Origin: CAWIVH01 sp963839475
GTDB lineage: Bacteria; Acidobacteriota; UBA6911
DNA length: 64,000 bases
Assembly (NCBI GenBank): GCA_963839475.1
Contig: CAWIVH010000013.1
Span: 372,001 to 436,000 of the forward strand
Direction: 5' to 3'
Shown piece after piece: positions 55,213 through 64,000 of the stretch. Both the position numbers and the translations under genes were made by a program. The notes beneath the pieces were generated by a model, which was given only the letters and a program-made list of their open reading frames with translations, had not been told where the DNA came from and did no database searches. Positions within the stretch are counted from its first letter, which is position 1. Each line of letters starts with the position of its first letter.

Positions 55213-57015
55213 TCAGCGCGGATCTCTTCCCAGAAAGCGGCCGAAGGATGCGGATTCACCGGGATCGACCGGATGCCCGTTGATTATGGCACGCACAGGC
55301 CTGCACCGAGCCAGCTCATTCGGCACGACGCCGGAATCCGGCATCCACAGCACCAGGTCGGCCAAAGACCCGACTGCGATCGTTCCGCGTCTTTGCAGTC
55401 GGAACTGGCGCGCCGCATCGGACGTCCATCGGGGCAGAACCTGCGTCGGATTTCCCGCCAATGGAGAAGGGGGCCGGTATCGTGCCATGGTGTCCAAAGT
55501 CAGGGCTTCCACCCCGAACCAGGTAGGGATCTGACTTTGCGCGCTCTGCTCCGATGAGCGTAACCAGGCGCGGGCGCCCGCTGCCAGCCACTCAGCCATT
55601 CTCATCCCATTTTCGGCCCCGGCCGGCGGATCGCCTGCGAGAACAAAGCTCCAGTTTACAGCCCGCGAATCTTTCTTCCATTGATCAGCCAGGGGTTTGT
55701 TGCGGGCAATTTCATCCCAGGATACCGTATCGAGGACGGTCAGGATTCCCTGCCTGACATAGCTTCCCCAATCTCTGTCTGCGGCCAGAGGCGATCCTTG
55801 CGGTTCCCAGGCGATAAGACCCGGAGTCAGCAGGCCACCGGCGCAATCGATCGTTTCGTGAGCCGTGAACACCCCCAGATCTCCGATGTCGGCAATGAGC
55901 GCATCGCCCGCGGCGCCCGATCTTACGTCGCGCCGGATGGCGACATCTCCTTGAAAGAGAGGCGCGCCGGTTCCATTGCAGATCCAGGCGTTGCGGAGAA
56001 GCAGGTCGAAGATCGGGGTGTCACTATTCATTTTGAGGGCATCGAAAACTGCCGGATTGGCGTTCTGGATCTTACCTGTAGCCAGGGAGTTGAGCGCTGC
56101 CAGAAGTCCCACAAAGTTGAGCTTGACGCCAAAGTTGGCAGGTTGGCCGGAAGGGTTACCGCCGCTTTCCACCAGGACAACAGGAGTTCCCCACAGAGTG
56201 AGGTTATCGCCGAATGCCCGAGGGTTGAAGCCTTCGTCGTAGCGTGAGATGTGGCCATAAACAAAAGGCGCCAGGGCGTCGTAGAGAACCGCTGTGACCT
56301 GTTTGGCCAGAAAGGGAGGATGGGAGCCGTCCTCCGTTTTTTCGGGTGCCTTGTCTGATGCAACCGCCAGCAGTGCAATCGTGGCTACCTTCCCCGTATC
56401 GCCAACGGTGGTCAGACTGTTTTGATTGTGAAGATTGAAACCCAGGAAAGGAGTATGGCGGTCCCTGAGTTCCTTAAGGATCTTCCCTTCGGCCGTCTGC
56501 AAAACCCTGGCGTCGCGATTGATGTCGATCCCCTGTGCGTTGCGCCGCTGCATTTTCTGTGCGCCATCCGGATTCAGCATCGGAACGCAGAGCAGGGTGT
56601 AGCGCTCGAGGATCCCGGCCACCCATGGATCCTGCGGGTGCCGGGCGAGAAAATATGCGATGTCCAGCAGCGAACTCGTTGCTGTCGGCTCATCCCCGTG
56701 CATCTGCGACCACAGCAGGATCTTCTGGGGCCCATGCCCCAGACTGAGTAGCATGATGTCACGTCCCTCAACTGAGGTTCCCGCTTTGTCAAGGCGTGAG
56801 ATCTCCGGATACTCCGCCGCAAAGCGTCTCAAACGCTCGATCAAATCGACGTGCTTGAGAGAATAGGGATCTGCAGGGGATACGTGCTCTTTCTCCCATA
56901 TCTCGGCAAGACCTTTCGGGTCGATGTCGTAGAGATCGCCGGCGGGCGCCGGCTCATACGCGGCCAGCATCGCGGTTCCGATCAGCATGCCCAAAAACCA
57001 TGATGTCAGTTCCAT
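55213..57015 (-). CDS. M14 zinc carboxypeptidase fused to amidohydrolase-like domain
   Basis: Residues 1-25 are a signal or membrane segment. At about 60-320 is an M14 carboxypeptidase with zinc site His106-x2-Glu109 (QMHGDEPT), His in FNLHNQN and catalytic Glu in VVLVESGG. From about 345 to 600 the chain looks like the amidohydrolase superfamily: DLLLRNAWICNGTGAPLFQGDVAI at its start and GTIAVGSLADLVLWMPDSG near its end. The usual HxH metal site after LTPG is missing (GLLTPGLIAWEPQGSP), so this half is probably not catalytic in the common way. GAGGAG stands just before the ATG. Confidence 0.85.
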   Translation of the reverse strand: MELTSWFLGMLIGTAMLAAYEPAPAGDLYDIDPKGLAEIWEKEHVSPADPYSLKHVDLIERLRRFAAEYPEISRLDKAGTSVEGRDIMLLSLGHGPQKILLWSQMHGDEPTATSSLLDIAYFLARHPQDPWVAGILERYTLLCVPMLNPDGAQKMQRRNAQGIDINRDARVLQTAEGKILKELRDRHTPFLGFNLHNQNSLTTVGDTGKVATIALLAVASDKAPEKTEDGSHPPFLAKQVTAVLYDALAPFVYGHISRYDEGFNPRAFGDNLTLWGTPVVLVESGGNPSGQPANFGVKLNFVGLLAALNSLATGKIQNANPAVFDALKMNSDTPIFDLLLRNAWICNGTGAPLFQGDVAIRRDVRSGAAGDALIADIGDLGVFTAHETIDCAGGLLTPGLIAWEPQGSPLAADRDWGSYVRQGILTVLDTVSWDEIARNKPLADQWKKDSRAVNWSFVLAGDPPAGAENGMRMAEWLAAGARAWLRSSEQSAQSQIPTWFGVEALTLDTMARYRPPSPLAGNPTQVLPRWTSDAARQFRLQRRGTIAVGSLADLVLWMPDSGVVPNELARCRPVRAIINGHPVDPGESASFGRFLGRDPR

Positions 57016-57103
57016 ATCTCCTCGCCTTCACGGATTTTAATGGCTATGCTATCAAATAGACGCAAGCAAGCTGCAAGGAATCTAATGCCCAGGGGGTAGG
57101 ATC

Positions 57104-57676
57104 ATGAAAATGCTTTTACCGATTATTTGGGCCCTGGTGCAGGGGGTGATCCAGGTGCCACCGCCACCAAAACCGACCCCGGAGCCGGGTCCACCAGGCC
57201 GGAGCGCCTATTTCGCCTATGTGGACCGGGAGTTTATCTTCACCGTCGAAATCGTGAAGCCCGGCGTTCCCCTGTTCAACTTTGTTTCCATGGTCGAAAA
57301 GGACAACAACCTTCTTGCCAAGCAGGTGCGCCTCACGCTGGAGAACCGCAAAGCTGTTGGGACGTTTTTCATTGTGGACACCGGCGATCCGAAGGAGCCC
57401 ATGATCGTCCCGTCCGTCCGGATGCGTGCAAAATCATCCTTCGGCGTGCGGCTCCAGGGCGATTTCGGCAACGCAAGAGAAGTATGGGGAGCCTCGGTCC
57501 TGCTCGGCGATGAAGACTTCAGGCTGGTGCCGCTCAGCAGTTTCGATTTCGAAAATCTGGCCTTGAAAATCAACCGGCTAAATATGGGATCTCCGGACCT
57601 GAGCGACGACTGGCGCGTGCTGAAGCTGGAAAACATGGGGACACGCGTTTTTGCAGGCCGCCGCCGGACGCAGTAG
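57104..57676 (+). CDS. Hypothetical exported protein
   Basis: The 190-residue product begins with a hydrophobic segment (MLLPIIWALVQGVIQV) and a proline-rich stretch, then a compact mixed alpha/beta region. No motif I know occurs. A GGGGGTAGG site precedes the ATG, which supports translation. Its end lies two bases from the end of the convergent AlaX-like gene. It is possibly a periplasmic protein. Confidence 0.6.
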   Translation: MKMLLPIIWALVQGVIQVPPPPKPTPEPGPPGRSAYFAYVDREFIFTVEIVKPGVPLFNFVSMVEKDNNLLAKQVRLTLENRKAVGTFFIVDTGDPKEPMIVPSVRMRAKSSFGVRLQGDFGNAREVWGASVLLGDEDFRLVPLSSFDFENLALKINRLNMGSPDLSDDWRVLKLENMGTRVFAGRRRTQ

Positions 57677-57677
57677 A

Positions 57678-58871
57678 TTATTTCAAAGCCATGGCGGAAG
57701 CTAACTCATGGATCCATGGTTCAATTGCCGCTGCCGGTATCCCTCCTGCCTGAGCCAACTCGGCTCTGCCACCCCCCTTTCCTCCGAAACGGGCAGCAGC
57801 CTGTTTGATTGCGGCACCACAGTGGATTTCCAGATCACCGCTTTTGGAAACCACGATCTGCGCTGTTTCCCCGCTCAGCACCAGGATGGCCGCGGTCGCA
57901 GAATGAGCCGCGATCTTCTGAGCCAGCAGTTTCACATTTTCGATGGATCGCCCGGTGTAACGCGCTTGCACAAGTCTCATGCCCGCCATTGGCTGTACTT
58001 CACGGACCATGGTGTCCGCCTCAAACTCCAGGAGCCTTTCCACCAGGCGGGCATTTTCCCGAGCAAGCTCGGAGCGCTCTTCCATGAGCTTCCCGGTCAG
58101 CTTCGGCAATTCGTAAGGATGACCCGAATAAAGCCGTCCCAGGGATTTTAAAACCTCGTGGTCTTTTCTAAGGGTCTTCAGTGCACGCCGGCCGCAGGCA
58201 AACTCAACTCTTGTTCCGCCCTTGTAACGCTCATATCCCAGGATGGCGATCAGGCCCACCTCCCCGGAGGACCGGACATGGGTTCCTCCGCAGGCAGAGC
58301 GGTCGAAACCTTCGACCTCGATGACCCGTATCTGCCCTTCGCGCTGCGTATCCTTCCTGATTCCCAATGCCGCCAGTCCGGAACGATCTACTTCCAAAAT
58401 ACGCACAGGCCGGTTTTCAAATACAATTCCGGACGCAGTGTCCTCCGCCTTCTCCATGATTTCTTCCGATGGCTGCTCCAGCGCAAGGTCGATGGTGCAG
58501 ATTTCCAGGCCGAGATGAAAAGACAGGGTTGCGGCACCGGCTGTCTGGATGAAGGCCTGGGAAAGGATATGTTGGCCGCTGTGCTGCTGCATGAAGTCAA
58601 ATCGGCGAGCCCAGTCCACCCGGCCCCGGATGGTTCCGAGGGGCAGCTCGGCTTCGATAAAATGCAGAATGGTTCCCGATTCGTCCTCGGCAACCTCATA
58701 AGTGCGGACCGAGGAAAGCAGCCCCGTGTCGTGCGGCTGCCCGCCCGAGGTCGGATAAAAGGCCGTCCGGTCCAGTATGGCAGCCCGTTTGTTCCCGACT
58801 TCCCGCAACTCGATGAGCTCGGCCGAAAAGTCAGTCCAATAGGAGTCTTGATAATACAGGCGATCAGTCAT
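57678..58871 (-). CDS. Alanyl-tRNA editing-type protein with DHHA1 domain
   Basis: A 397-residue relative of the alanyl-tRNA synthetase editing region (AlaX type) with an additional C-terminal DHHA1 domain. The zinc motifs are HxxxH (QQHSGQHILS, about 95-104) and CxxxH (SACGGTHVRS, about 192-201). The DHHA1 glycine-rich part is AAARFGGKGGGRAELAQAGG. It lacks the catalytic aminoacylation domain, so it probably removes Ser or Gly from mischarged tRNA-Ala in trans. It starts 24 bases after the end of thrC. Confidence 0.9.
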   Translation of the reverse strand: MTDRLYYQDSYWTDFSAELIELREVGNKRAAILDRTAFYPTSGGQPHDTGLLSSVRTYEVAEDESGTILHFIEAELPLGTIRGRVDWARRFDFMQQHSGQHILSQAFIQTAGAATLSFHLGLEICTIDLALEQPSEEIMEKAEDTASGIVFENRPVRILEVDRSGLAALGIRKDTQREGQIRVIEVEGFDRSACGGTHVRSSGEVGLIAILGYERYKGGTRVEFACGRRALKTLRKDHEVLKSLGRLYSGHPYELPKLTGKLMEERSELARENARLVERLLEFEADTMVREVQPMAGMRLVQARYTGRSIENVKLLAQKIAAHSATAAILVLSGETAQIVVSKSGDLEIHCGAAIKQAAARFGGKGGGRAELAQAGGIPAAAIEPWIHELASAMALK

Positions 58872-58895
58872 AGGAATCCATGCCCGGCGCAGGTG

Positions 58896-60056
58896 TCAAT
58901 CCAGGATTTCGAGGTATTTCAAACCGGTTCCAGTGTTGAAAACTACGACTTTTTCATCCGGCGAGATCCAACCGCCGGCGACAAGCTTTCGCAGGGCAGG
59001 GATGCAGGCAGCGCCCTCGGGACACAGGAAAATGCCTTCGAGACGTCCGCATAGATTTACGGCATCAACCAGGTCTGAGTCGGGTACCGCCACGGCGCTC
59101 CCGCGGCTTTCACGCAATGCCTGAAGGATCAGAAAGTCCCCAATGGCGCGGGGCACCCGCAGACCGGATGCGATGGTGTGGGCGTCGGACCAAGGTTCGG
59201 CGCTTGGAGCTCCCGCGTGGAAGGCGCGCACGATCGGAGCACAGCCTGCAGCCTGGACGGAAACCATGCGCGGTTTCCCGGCGCCAATCCAGCCGATGGC
59301 CTCCATTTCGTGGAATGCCTTCCACATGCCGATCATCCCAGTGCCGCCGCCGGTGGGGTAAAGGATAACGTCCGGCAGTTCCCAATCGAACTGCTCTGCC
59401 AGTTCGTATCCCATGGTCTTTTTGCCTTCGATCCGGTAGGGCTCTTTCAGGGTGGAAACATCGAACCAGCCTTCCCGCTCCTTCCGTTCGGCGACGATTC
59501 TTCCGCAATCGGTGATCAGCCCGTCCACCAATTCGACATGGGCGCCGAAAACTTCGGCTTCGCGGATATTGGCCTTGGGAGTATCGGCAGGCATGAATAT
59601 GAAAGACTCCATCCCGGCGTGGGCGCCGTAGGCGGCCATTGCCCCGGCGGCATTTCCCGCTGAAGGAATGGCCAGTTTGCGCACCCCGAGTTCAAGGGCC
59701 ATGCTGACGGCGGCACACAACCCGCGGGCTTTGAACGATCCCGTCGGGTTGCTGGATTCGTCCTTGATATAAAGGTTGCGCAGCCCGAGTTCAGCCCCAA
59801 GCCTGCGGGCGTGGATCAGAGGGGTCATCCCTTCTCCGAGTGAAACGACGTGTTCAGGTCGATCAACGGGCAATACCGGTGCATATCGCCACATGGAGTG
59901 CGGACCATCGGCAAGGGAGGCGCGGTCCCAGGCGCGGGCGGCCTCAAGGTCGTAGGTGACCAGGAGAGGAGATCCGCAGTGGCAGAGCCCGTGGACCTGA
60001 CGAGGCGGCAACACGGAGCTGCATTTCGGGCAATGAAGCTGTTTCAAGTAGTTCAT
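58896..60056 (-). CDS. thrC: Threonine synthase
   Basis: A PLP enzyme converting O-phosphohomoserine to threonine. The N-terminus is a zinc-ribbon-like segment (LHCPKCSSVL, then GLCHCGS). The PLP Lys is in NPTGSFKARGL. SAGNAAGAMAAYGAHAG and PTGGGTGMIGMW are conserved phosphate-binding loops. The start at 60056 is chosen because AGGAAG is five bases upstream; this gives 386 residues. It is one member of the pathway begun by thrA at 12016. An AlaX-like gene follows at 24 bases. Confidence 0.92.
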   Translation of the reverse strand: MNYLKQLHCPKCSSVLPPRQVHGLCHCGSPLLVTYDLEAARAWDRASLADGPHSMWRYAPVLPVDRPEHVVSLGEGMTPLIHARRLGAELGLRNLYIKDESSNPTGSFKARGLCAAVSMALELGVRKLAIPSAGNAAGAMAAYGAHAGMESFIFMPADTPKANIREAEVFGAHVELVDGLITDCGRIVAERKEREGWFDVSTLKEPYRIEGKKTMGYELAEQFDWELPDVILYPTGGGTGMIGMWKAFHEMEAIGWIGAGKPRMVSVQAAGCAPIVRAFHAGAPSAEPWSDAHTIASGLRVPRAIGDFLILQALRESRGSAVAVPDSDLVDAVNLCGRLEGIFLCPEGAACIPALRKLVAGGWISPDEKVVVFNTGTGLKYLEILD

Positions 60057-60215
60057 GACTTCTTCCTGATCCAATGGATTTGAAAAAGCCAATGTATCGG
60101 AAGGGCTCCAGCGGTGCAAGGCCAACCACTATGACACGACGGCTTCCGCCATGAAGAGCAGAGCCCGGTCGCCTGGGAGCGGACTGGTGGCCTCTCGGGA
60201 CTGGAAGCAATCGGA

Positions 60216-60245
60216 TTGACTCTCCTTTCTGCACGTGCCTATACT
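60216..60245 (+). promoter_or_regulatory. Sigma70-type promoter of hslVU
   Basis: TTGACT (60216-60221), an 18-base spacer and TATACT (60240-60245). The ATG of hslV lies eight bases further at 60254, so the transcript should be leaderless or nearly so. Confidence 0.65.
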
Positions 60246-60253
60246 GCCGAGCT

Positions 60254-60799
60254 ATGAATCCACCCAAAGAGATCATCCATGGAACAACCATTCTCCTGGT
60301 GAGGCGAGGGAGTCGTACAGCCATCGCAGGCGACGGACAGGTTACACTCGGCGACACCATCATCAAGCAGACCGCCAGGAAGATTCGACGGATACATGAC
60401 GATAAGATTCTGGTCGGATTTGCGGGCGCTACAGCCGATGCTTTTGCCCTTTTCGGTCGCCTGGAAACCAAGCTGGAACAATTTCAAGGCAATTTGAGCC
60501 GTGCGGCGGTTGATCTGGCCCAGGAATGGCGAACCGACCGTGCTTTACGCCACCTCGAAGCCTACCTGCTCGCAACCGACGGCAAAGCAACCTTTCTGCT
60601 GTCGGGATCGGGAGATGTCATCGAACCTGACGACGGTATCCTGGCAGTCGGTTCCGGCGGCCATTATGCCCTGTCCGCAGCTCGCGCTCTGCTCCGTCAC
60701 ACCAAGATGACGGCTCGCCAGGTGGCTCTCGAAAGTCTGAAAATAGCTGCCGAGATCTGCATCTTTACCAATTCCGAGATCATGGTGGAAGAACTTTGA
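60254..60799 (+). CDS. hslV: ATP-dependent protease subunit HslV
   Basis: HslV is the proteolytic dodecamer of the HslUV (ClpQY) protease. The N-terminal Thr in IIHGTTILLVRRG becomes the nucleophile after processing, and AGDGQVTLGDTIIKQTARKIRR is the family signature. GFAGATADAFALFGRLETKLEQF and the ending of 181 residues are typical. No Shine-Dalgarno site is seen before the ATG; the promoter at 60216-60245 leaves almost no leader. hslU follows 11 bases later. Confidence 0.95.
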   Translation: MNPPKEIIHGTTILLVRRGSRTAIAGDGQVTLGDTIIKQTARKIRRIHDDKILVGFAGATADAFALFGRLETKLEQFQGNLSRAAVDLAQEWRTDRALRHLEAYLLATDGKATFLLSGSGDVIEPDDGILAVGSGGHYALSAARALLRHTKMTARQVALESLKIAAEICIFTNSEIMVEEL

Positions 60800-60810
60800 A
60801 AGCGAAGCCG

Positions 60811-62211
60811 ATGAGCGAATACGGGCCGCATCAAAAAAAAGCCCGCCGCGGACTGGACGAAATGACCCCGCGGCAGATTGTCGCCGCCCTCGACCGCTAT
60901 GTCGTAGGACAGCAGGAAGCCAAACGGGCGGTGGCTATTGCGCTGCGCAATCGCATCCGGCGCCAGAAGCTCGATGAAGAGATGGCTGAGGAAATCGCTC
61001 CGAAAAACATCATCATGATCGGCCCGACCGGGGTTGGAAAAACCGAAATCGCACGGCGCCTGGCCAGGCTGGCCAACTCCCCCTTCCTGAAAGTGGAGGC
61101 CACCCGATTTACCGAGGTCGGCTACGTCGGCCGCGACGTCGAATCGATGGTTCGCGACCTGGTTGAAATCGCCGTCGACATGGTCCGGATGGAGAAGATC
61201 TCCGAGGTCGAGGAAAAGGCAGAACTGAATGCCGAGGAGAGAATTCTTGATTTGCTTCTCCCTTCGATGAAGGAGATCCCGAAAGAGGGTGAGCGGCGGG
61301 ACGATGACCGGGATCTGCAACGCATCGAGCAGCTGCGGGAAAAGCTGCGGCGGCAGTTGCGGGAGGGAAAGCTTTACAGCCGCGTAGTCGAACTGGAGGT
61401 CAGGGATCACCCGATGCATCCTTTCTCCTTCCAGGTTTTCGAGGGCGCCAGCTTCGAGGAACTCCAATTCAACATGCGTGATCTGTTGTCCGGCATGATG
61501 GAGGGCAAAGCCAAAAAACGCCGGATGCGAGTGGACGAAGCTGCAGATTACATTATCCAGGAGGAGGAACAGAAGCTGGTCGACATGGAGCAGGTCGCTC
61601 GATTGGCCCTGGATCGTGTGGAGCAATCCGGCATCATCTTCCTCGATGAAATCGACAAGATCGCCGGACGTGAGGCCGGACATGGCCCTGATGTAAGCCG
61701 CGAAGGCGTGCAACGCGACATCCTTCCCATCGTCGAAGGGACGAACGTCAACACCCGCTACGGAATGCTGCGGACCGACCACATACTCTTTATCGCGGCC
61801 GGAGCCTTTCATGTCAGCAAACCGTCGGATTTGATTCCGGAAATCCAGGGCCGGTTCCCGATCCGTGTCGAAATGAACGCTTTGAGCGAAAGCGATTTCG
61901 TCCGCATTCTTACCGAGCCGCGGAATGCGTTGATCAAGCAATACAAGGCCCTGCTTGCCACGGAGGGCCTTAAGCTGAGTTTCACCGAGGACGCCGTCAG
62001 GGAAATTTCGCGGCTGGCCTGCCAGGTGAACGAAGGTACGGAAAACATCGGCGCGCGCCGCCTTCACACGATCATGGAAGCGCTGCTCGACGAAATTTCC
62101 TTCAAGGGGATGGAGCTCAAGGAAAAGCGGGTCAAGGTGGACGCCGCCTACGTCCGGCGGAAATTGTCCAACCTGGTGCAGGACAAGGACGTGAGCCGCT
62201 ATATTCTGTGA
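60811..62211 (+). CDS. hslU: ATP-dependent unfoldase subunit HslU
   Basis: AAA+ ATPase that unfolds substrates for HslV. The start motif LDEMTPRQIVAALDRYVVGQQEAK is conserved, Walker A is GPTGVGKTEIAR, Walker B FLDEIDKIA and the sensor region is LFIAAGAFHVSKPSDLIPE. The I domain between them is acidic. An ATG at 60811 is preferred; a TTG at 60796, inside the end of hslV, is possible and would add five residues. The next gene overlaps the stop by one base. Confidence 0.94.
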   Translation: MSEYGPHQKKARRGLDEMTPRQIVAALDRYVVGQQEAKRAVAIALRNRIRRQKLDEEMAEEIAPKNIIMIGPTGVGKTEIARRLARLANSPFLKVEATRFTEVGYVGRDVESMVRDLVEIAVDMVRMEKISEVEEKAELNAEERILDLLLPSMKEIPKEGERRDDDRDLQRIEQLREKLRRQLREGKLYSRVVELEVRDHPMHPFSFQVFEGASFEELQFNMRDLLSGMMEGKAKKRRMRVDEAADYIIQEEEQKLVDMEQVARLALDRVEQSGIIFLDEIDKIAGREAGHGPDVSREGVQRDILPIVEGTNVNTRYGMLRTDHILFIAAGAFHVSKPSDLIPEIQGRFPIRVEMNALSESDFVRILTEPRNALIKQYKALLATEGLKLSFTEDAVREISRLACQVNEGTENIGARRLHTIMEALLDEISFKGMELKEKRVKVDAAYVRRKLSNLVQDKDVSRYIL

Positions 62212-63329
62212 TGGCCGATATCATGGCTATGCCTACCTTGCCCCATTCTCCGAGACTTCGAGCCCTCGCCGCTTGCCTGCTGCCCCTGATCCTTGCGGGA
62301 TGCGCCAAAACCGGTGCGCCTCACCCTCCCGTGCTGCTGGTCCCGAAGCCGGCGGTTGACCTGGCGGTGAGCCAGTATTCCGATCAGGTGCTTCTCACCG
62401 CTTCGCTGCCCTCGTCAAACACCAATGGCTCTGATATTACGAAGCCAGGCGATATCCAGGTGCTGCGGCGCATTGAGAAGAACCGACCCGCGCAGGCGAC
62501 AGTGCCGGAAAAGGATTTTCTCGACGGCGCCGCCGTGATCCTTGTGATCTCCCCCGACAAGCTCGGCGACTACCAGAAAGACAAGAAATTCGTCGTGAGA
62601 GATGAACTTTCAATCCCCGACCGGAGTTCCATTTACGAGCTGTCTATCCGCTATGCGGTTCGATATTTCAACCGCAAAAAACAGTCAGCCGGGTTGAGCA
62701 ACCAGGTAGTAATTGCCCCCGTGAGGGTGCCATCGCCTGCCAAAGGGTTGGCTGCCGAAGTCACCCAGGAGCGTATTCGCCTGAAGTGGACCGCTCCCGA
62801 TTCGAACATGGATGGCTCCAGGCCGCCTCGCATCGCAGGGTATAACGTCTATCGCACGGAAGATCCGAAAAATTTCCCGCCGGTTCCCCTCAACGCCGAA
62901 CCTGTGGCAGCGGCCGCTTTTGAGGATGGTTCATTTCAATTTGATAAGACGTACTATTACACTGTGGCGGTCGTTGCCAGCGTCGCCAACCCGACCGCTG
63001 AAAGCCTCCCTGCTCCCTCAATCCAAGTGGAAGCTCGCGACACCTTTCCTCCCGGCACCCCTATGAACCTGAACGGGGTCGCCACAGAGGGCGCGGCCCT
63101 GCTGCTCTGGGCGGCTCCACCGGATCCCGATATCGCAGGATATAGGGTGTACCGCAAGGAAGATGGGGCCCCTTCCTTTCAGCTCCTGAATTCCGACCTG
63201 ATATCGACCCTGAGCTACCGGGATGATAAAGCGCCTTCCGGGAAGCGGCTTTTTTATCGAGTCACCGCGGTCGATAATCACGGGAACGAAGGCCAGCCTG
63301 CCGAGGCGGTCATGGACCCCCTTCCCTAA
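62211..63329 (+). CDS. Fibronectin type III-like lipoprotein
   Basis: Lipobox LILAGC near residue 29 makes it an outer or inner membrane lipoprotein. After a 150-residue beta-rich part, two fibronectin type III-like domains follow at about 180-270 (RIRLKWTAPDSN, IAGYNVYR) and 280-370 (ALLLWAAPPDPDIAGYRVYRKE). Such tandem domains are often adhesive or scaffold modules. I do not recognise a more specific role. The ATG at 62211 overlaps the hslU stop; later ATGs at 62223 and 62229 also keep the signal peptide. Confidence 0.8.
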   Translation: MADIMAMPTLPHSPRLRALAACLLPLILAGCAKTGAPHPPVLLVPKPAVDLAVSQYSDQVLLTASLPSSNTNGSDITKPGDIQVLRRIEKNRPAQATVPEKDFLDGAAVILVISPDKLGDYQKDKKFVVRDELSIPDRSSIYELSIRYAVRYFNRKKQSAGLSNQVVIAPVRVPSPAKGLAAEVTQERIRLKWTAPDSNMDGSRPPRIAGYNVYRTEDPKNFPPVPLNAEPVAAAAFEDGSFQFDKTYYYTVAVVASVANPTAESLPAPSIQVEARDTFPPGTPMNLNGVATEGAALLLWAAPPDPDIAGYRVYRKEDGAPSFQLLNSDLISTLSYRDDKAPSGKRLFYRVTAVDNHGNEGQPAEAVMDPLP

Positions 63330-63406
63330 CTCACGGGGACCGCGCTTTCATCTTCGCTATCCCTGGCGATTGTGGTAAGAATTCTCCAGTTTTTCAGGAA
63401 AAGCTC

Positions 63407-64000
63407 ATGACAATTTCAGACAAGCTCAAGGAATTGCAGGACCTCCATGTCCGCGCGGAGGCCGGGGGCGGCCTGGAGCGCGTCAGCCGCCAGCACTCCG
63501 CAGGGAAACTTTCAGCCAGGGAACGGGTCCATTATCTGCTCGATGAAGGAACCTTTGAGGAGCTGGATAAGTTCGTAGAGCACCGCTGCACCGATTTTGG
63601 GATGGAAAACCAACGGATTCCGGGCGATGGCGTCGTGACCGGCTACGGACGTGTGGAAGGGCGCCCGGTATATGTCTTCGCGCAGGATTTCACGGTCTTC
63701 GGGGGAAGCCTGAGCGAAACCTATGCCGAAAAAATCTGCAAGCTCATGGATATGGCCATGAAAAACGGCGCGCCCGTGGTTGGCTTAAACGATTCCGGAG
63801 GCGCCCGGATACAGGAAGGGGTGTTGAGCCTTGGAGGATACGCGGACATCTTCCTGCAAAATACCCTTGCCAGCGGCGTCATTCCTCAGATTTCCGCGAT
63901 TATGGGGCCTTGCGCGGGTGGCGCCGTGTACTCCCCGGCGATCACCGACTTCATACTCATGGTGAAGGACACGAGTTACATGTTCGTGACCGGTCCCGAT
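63407..64000 (+). CDS. Acyl-CoA carboxylase carboxyltransferase subunit, partial
   Basis: The frame runs open to the window edge (198 codons visible). After AGGAA at seven bases, the ATG at 63407 starts a protein with HSAGKLSARERVHYLLDEGTF, then FGGSLSETYAEKI, VGLNDSGGARIQEGV and IMGPCAGGAVYSPAITDF. These are the biotin carboxyl carrier and acyl-CoA sites of the propionyl- or methylmalonyl-CoA carboxyltransferase beta family. About 320 residues are probably missing. The biotin carboxylase partner is not seen. Confidence 0.9.
   Translation, partial: MTISDKLKELQDLHVRAEAGGGLERVSRQHSAGKLSARERVHYLLDEGTFEELDKFVEHRCTDFGMENQRIPGDGVVTGYGRVEGRPVYVFAQDFTVFGGSLSETYAEKICKLMDMAMKNGAPVVGLNDSGGARIQEGVLSLGGYADIFLQNTLASGVIPQISAIMGPCAGGAVYSPAITDFILMVKDTSYMFVTGPD

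Noticed and set aside
60697..62067. 456-codon minus-strand frame over hslU
   Set aside because: Antisense shadow; hslU is certain.
1..64000. tRNA, rRNA, CRISPR arrays, transposase or phage genes
   Set aside because: Gaps between genes were read for cloverleaf, repeat-spacer and integrase signals and none was convincing.

Overview
The window reads as a piece of a Gram-negative bacterial chromosome with G+C somewhat above 50 percent. It carries Lgt, TonB/ExbD, a PBP4-type penicillin-binding protein, HslVU and many secreted or lipid-anchored proteins. The large secreted proteins with repeated FAQ(I/V)ADGLL blocks, a Tat-exported Gfo/Idh/MocA protein, a DHHA1 editing-type protein and an animal-type UDP-glucose dehydrogenase together suggest Acidobacteriota or a neighbouring phylum. 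That placement is inference. I see no rRNA, tRNA, CRISPR array, prophage or transposase gene. The gene order looks like ordinary chromosome.

Layout. 0.3-3 kb: a small membrane protein and a radical SAM protein. 3.1-11.6 kb: a five-gene minus-strand run made of two secreted proteins, a PlsC-like acyltransferase with an altered active site, Lgt, and a 1000-residue fusion of a DegT/StrS-type PLP aminotransferase to a GlpD-type glycerol-3-phosphate dehydrogenase. 12-21.9 kb: ThrA, a beta-helix protein, GNAT, UDP-glucose dehydrogenase, TyrA, a coiled-coil protein and a YrdC/Sua5 protein. 22.2-26.2 kb: an export-linked redox operon of M3 peptidase, thioredoxin-like protein and DsbD N-terminal-like protein. 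Its middle gene is interrupted by an in-frame TGA that I interpret as selenocysteine, because a well-formed bacterial SECIS hairpin follows it. 26.4-41.4 kb: Gfo/Idh/MocA, an EttA/ferredoxin/M20 operon, penicillin acylase flanked by heptamer repeats, an OPT transporter, an esterase/isoaspartyl peptidase pair, a LecA-like/LssY/hydrolase fusion and an orphan sugar-binding lipoprotein. 41.6-44 kb: MscL with a zinc ribbon, then TonB and ExbD. 44.2-51.2 kb: an apparent mprF-acvB-histidine kinase-response regulator-TPR operon for charged membrane lipids and envelope sensing. 51.3-64 kb: a CESA-like GT2, a MobA-like nucleotidyltransferase, PBP4, an M14 peptidase/amidohydrolase fusion, an AlaX/DHHA1 protein, threonine synthase, HslVU, a fibronectin-type lipoprotein and the start of an acyl-CoA carboxylase carboxyltransferase.

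How the genes connect. ThrA and ThrC are two enzymes of threonine synthesis placed far apart. The strongest unusual signals are the candidate CxxU selenoprotein, which also has a CxxCH haem motif and two PDZ domains, and the aminotransferase-GlpD fusion, which could turn glycerol-3-phosphate into an amino analogue next to lipid-modifying enzymes.
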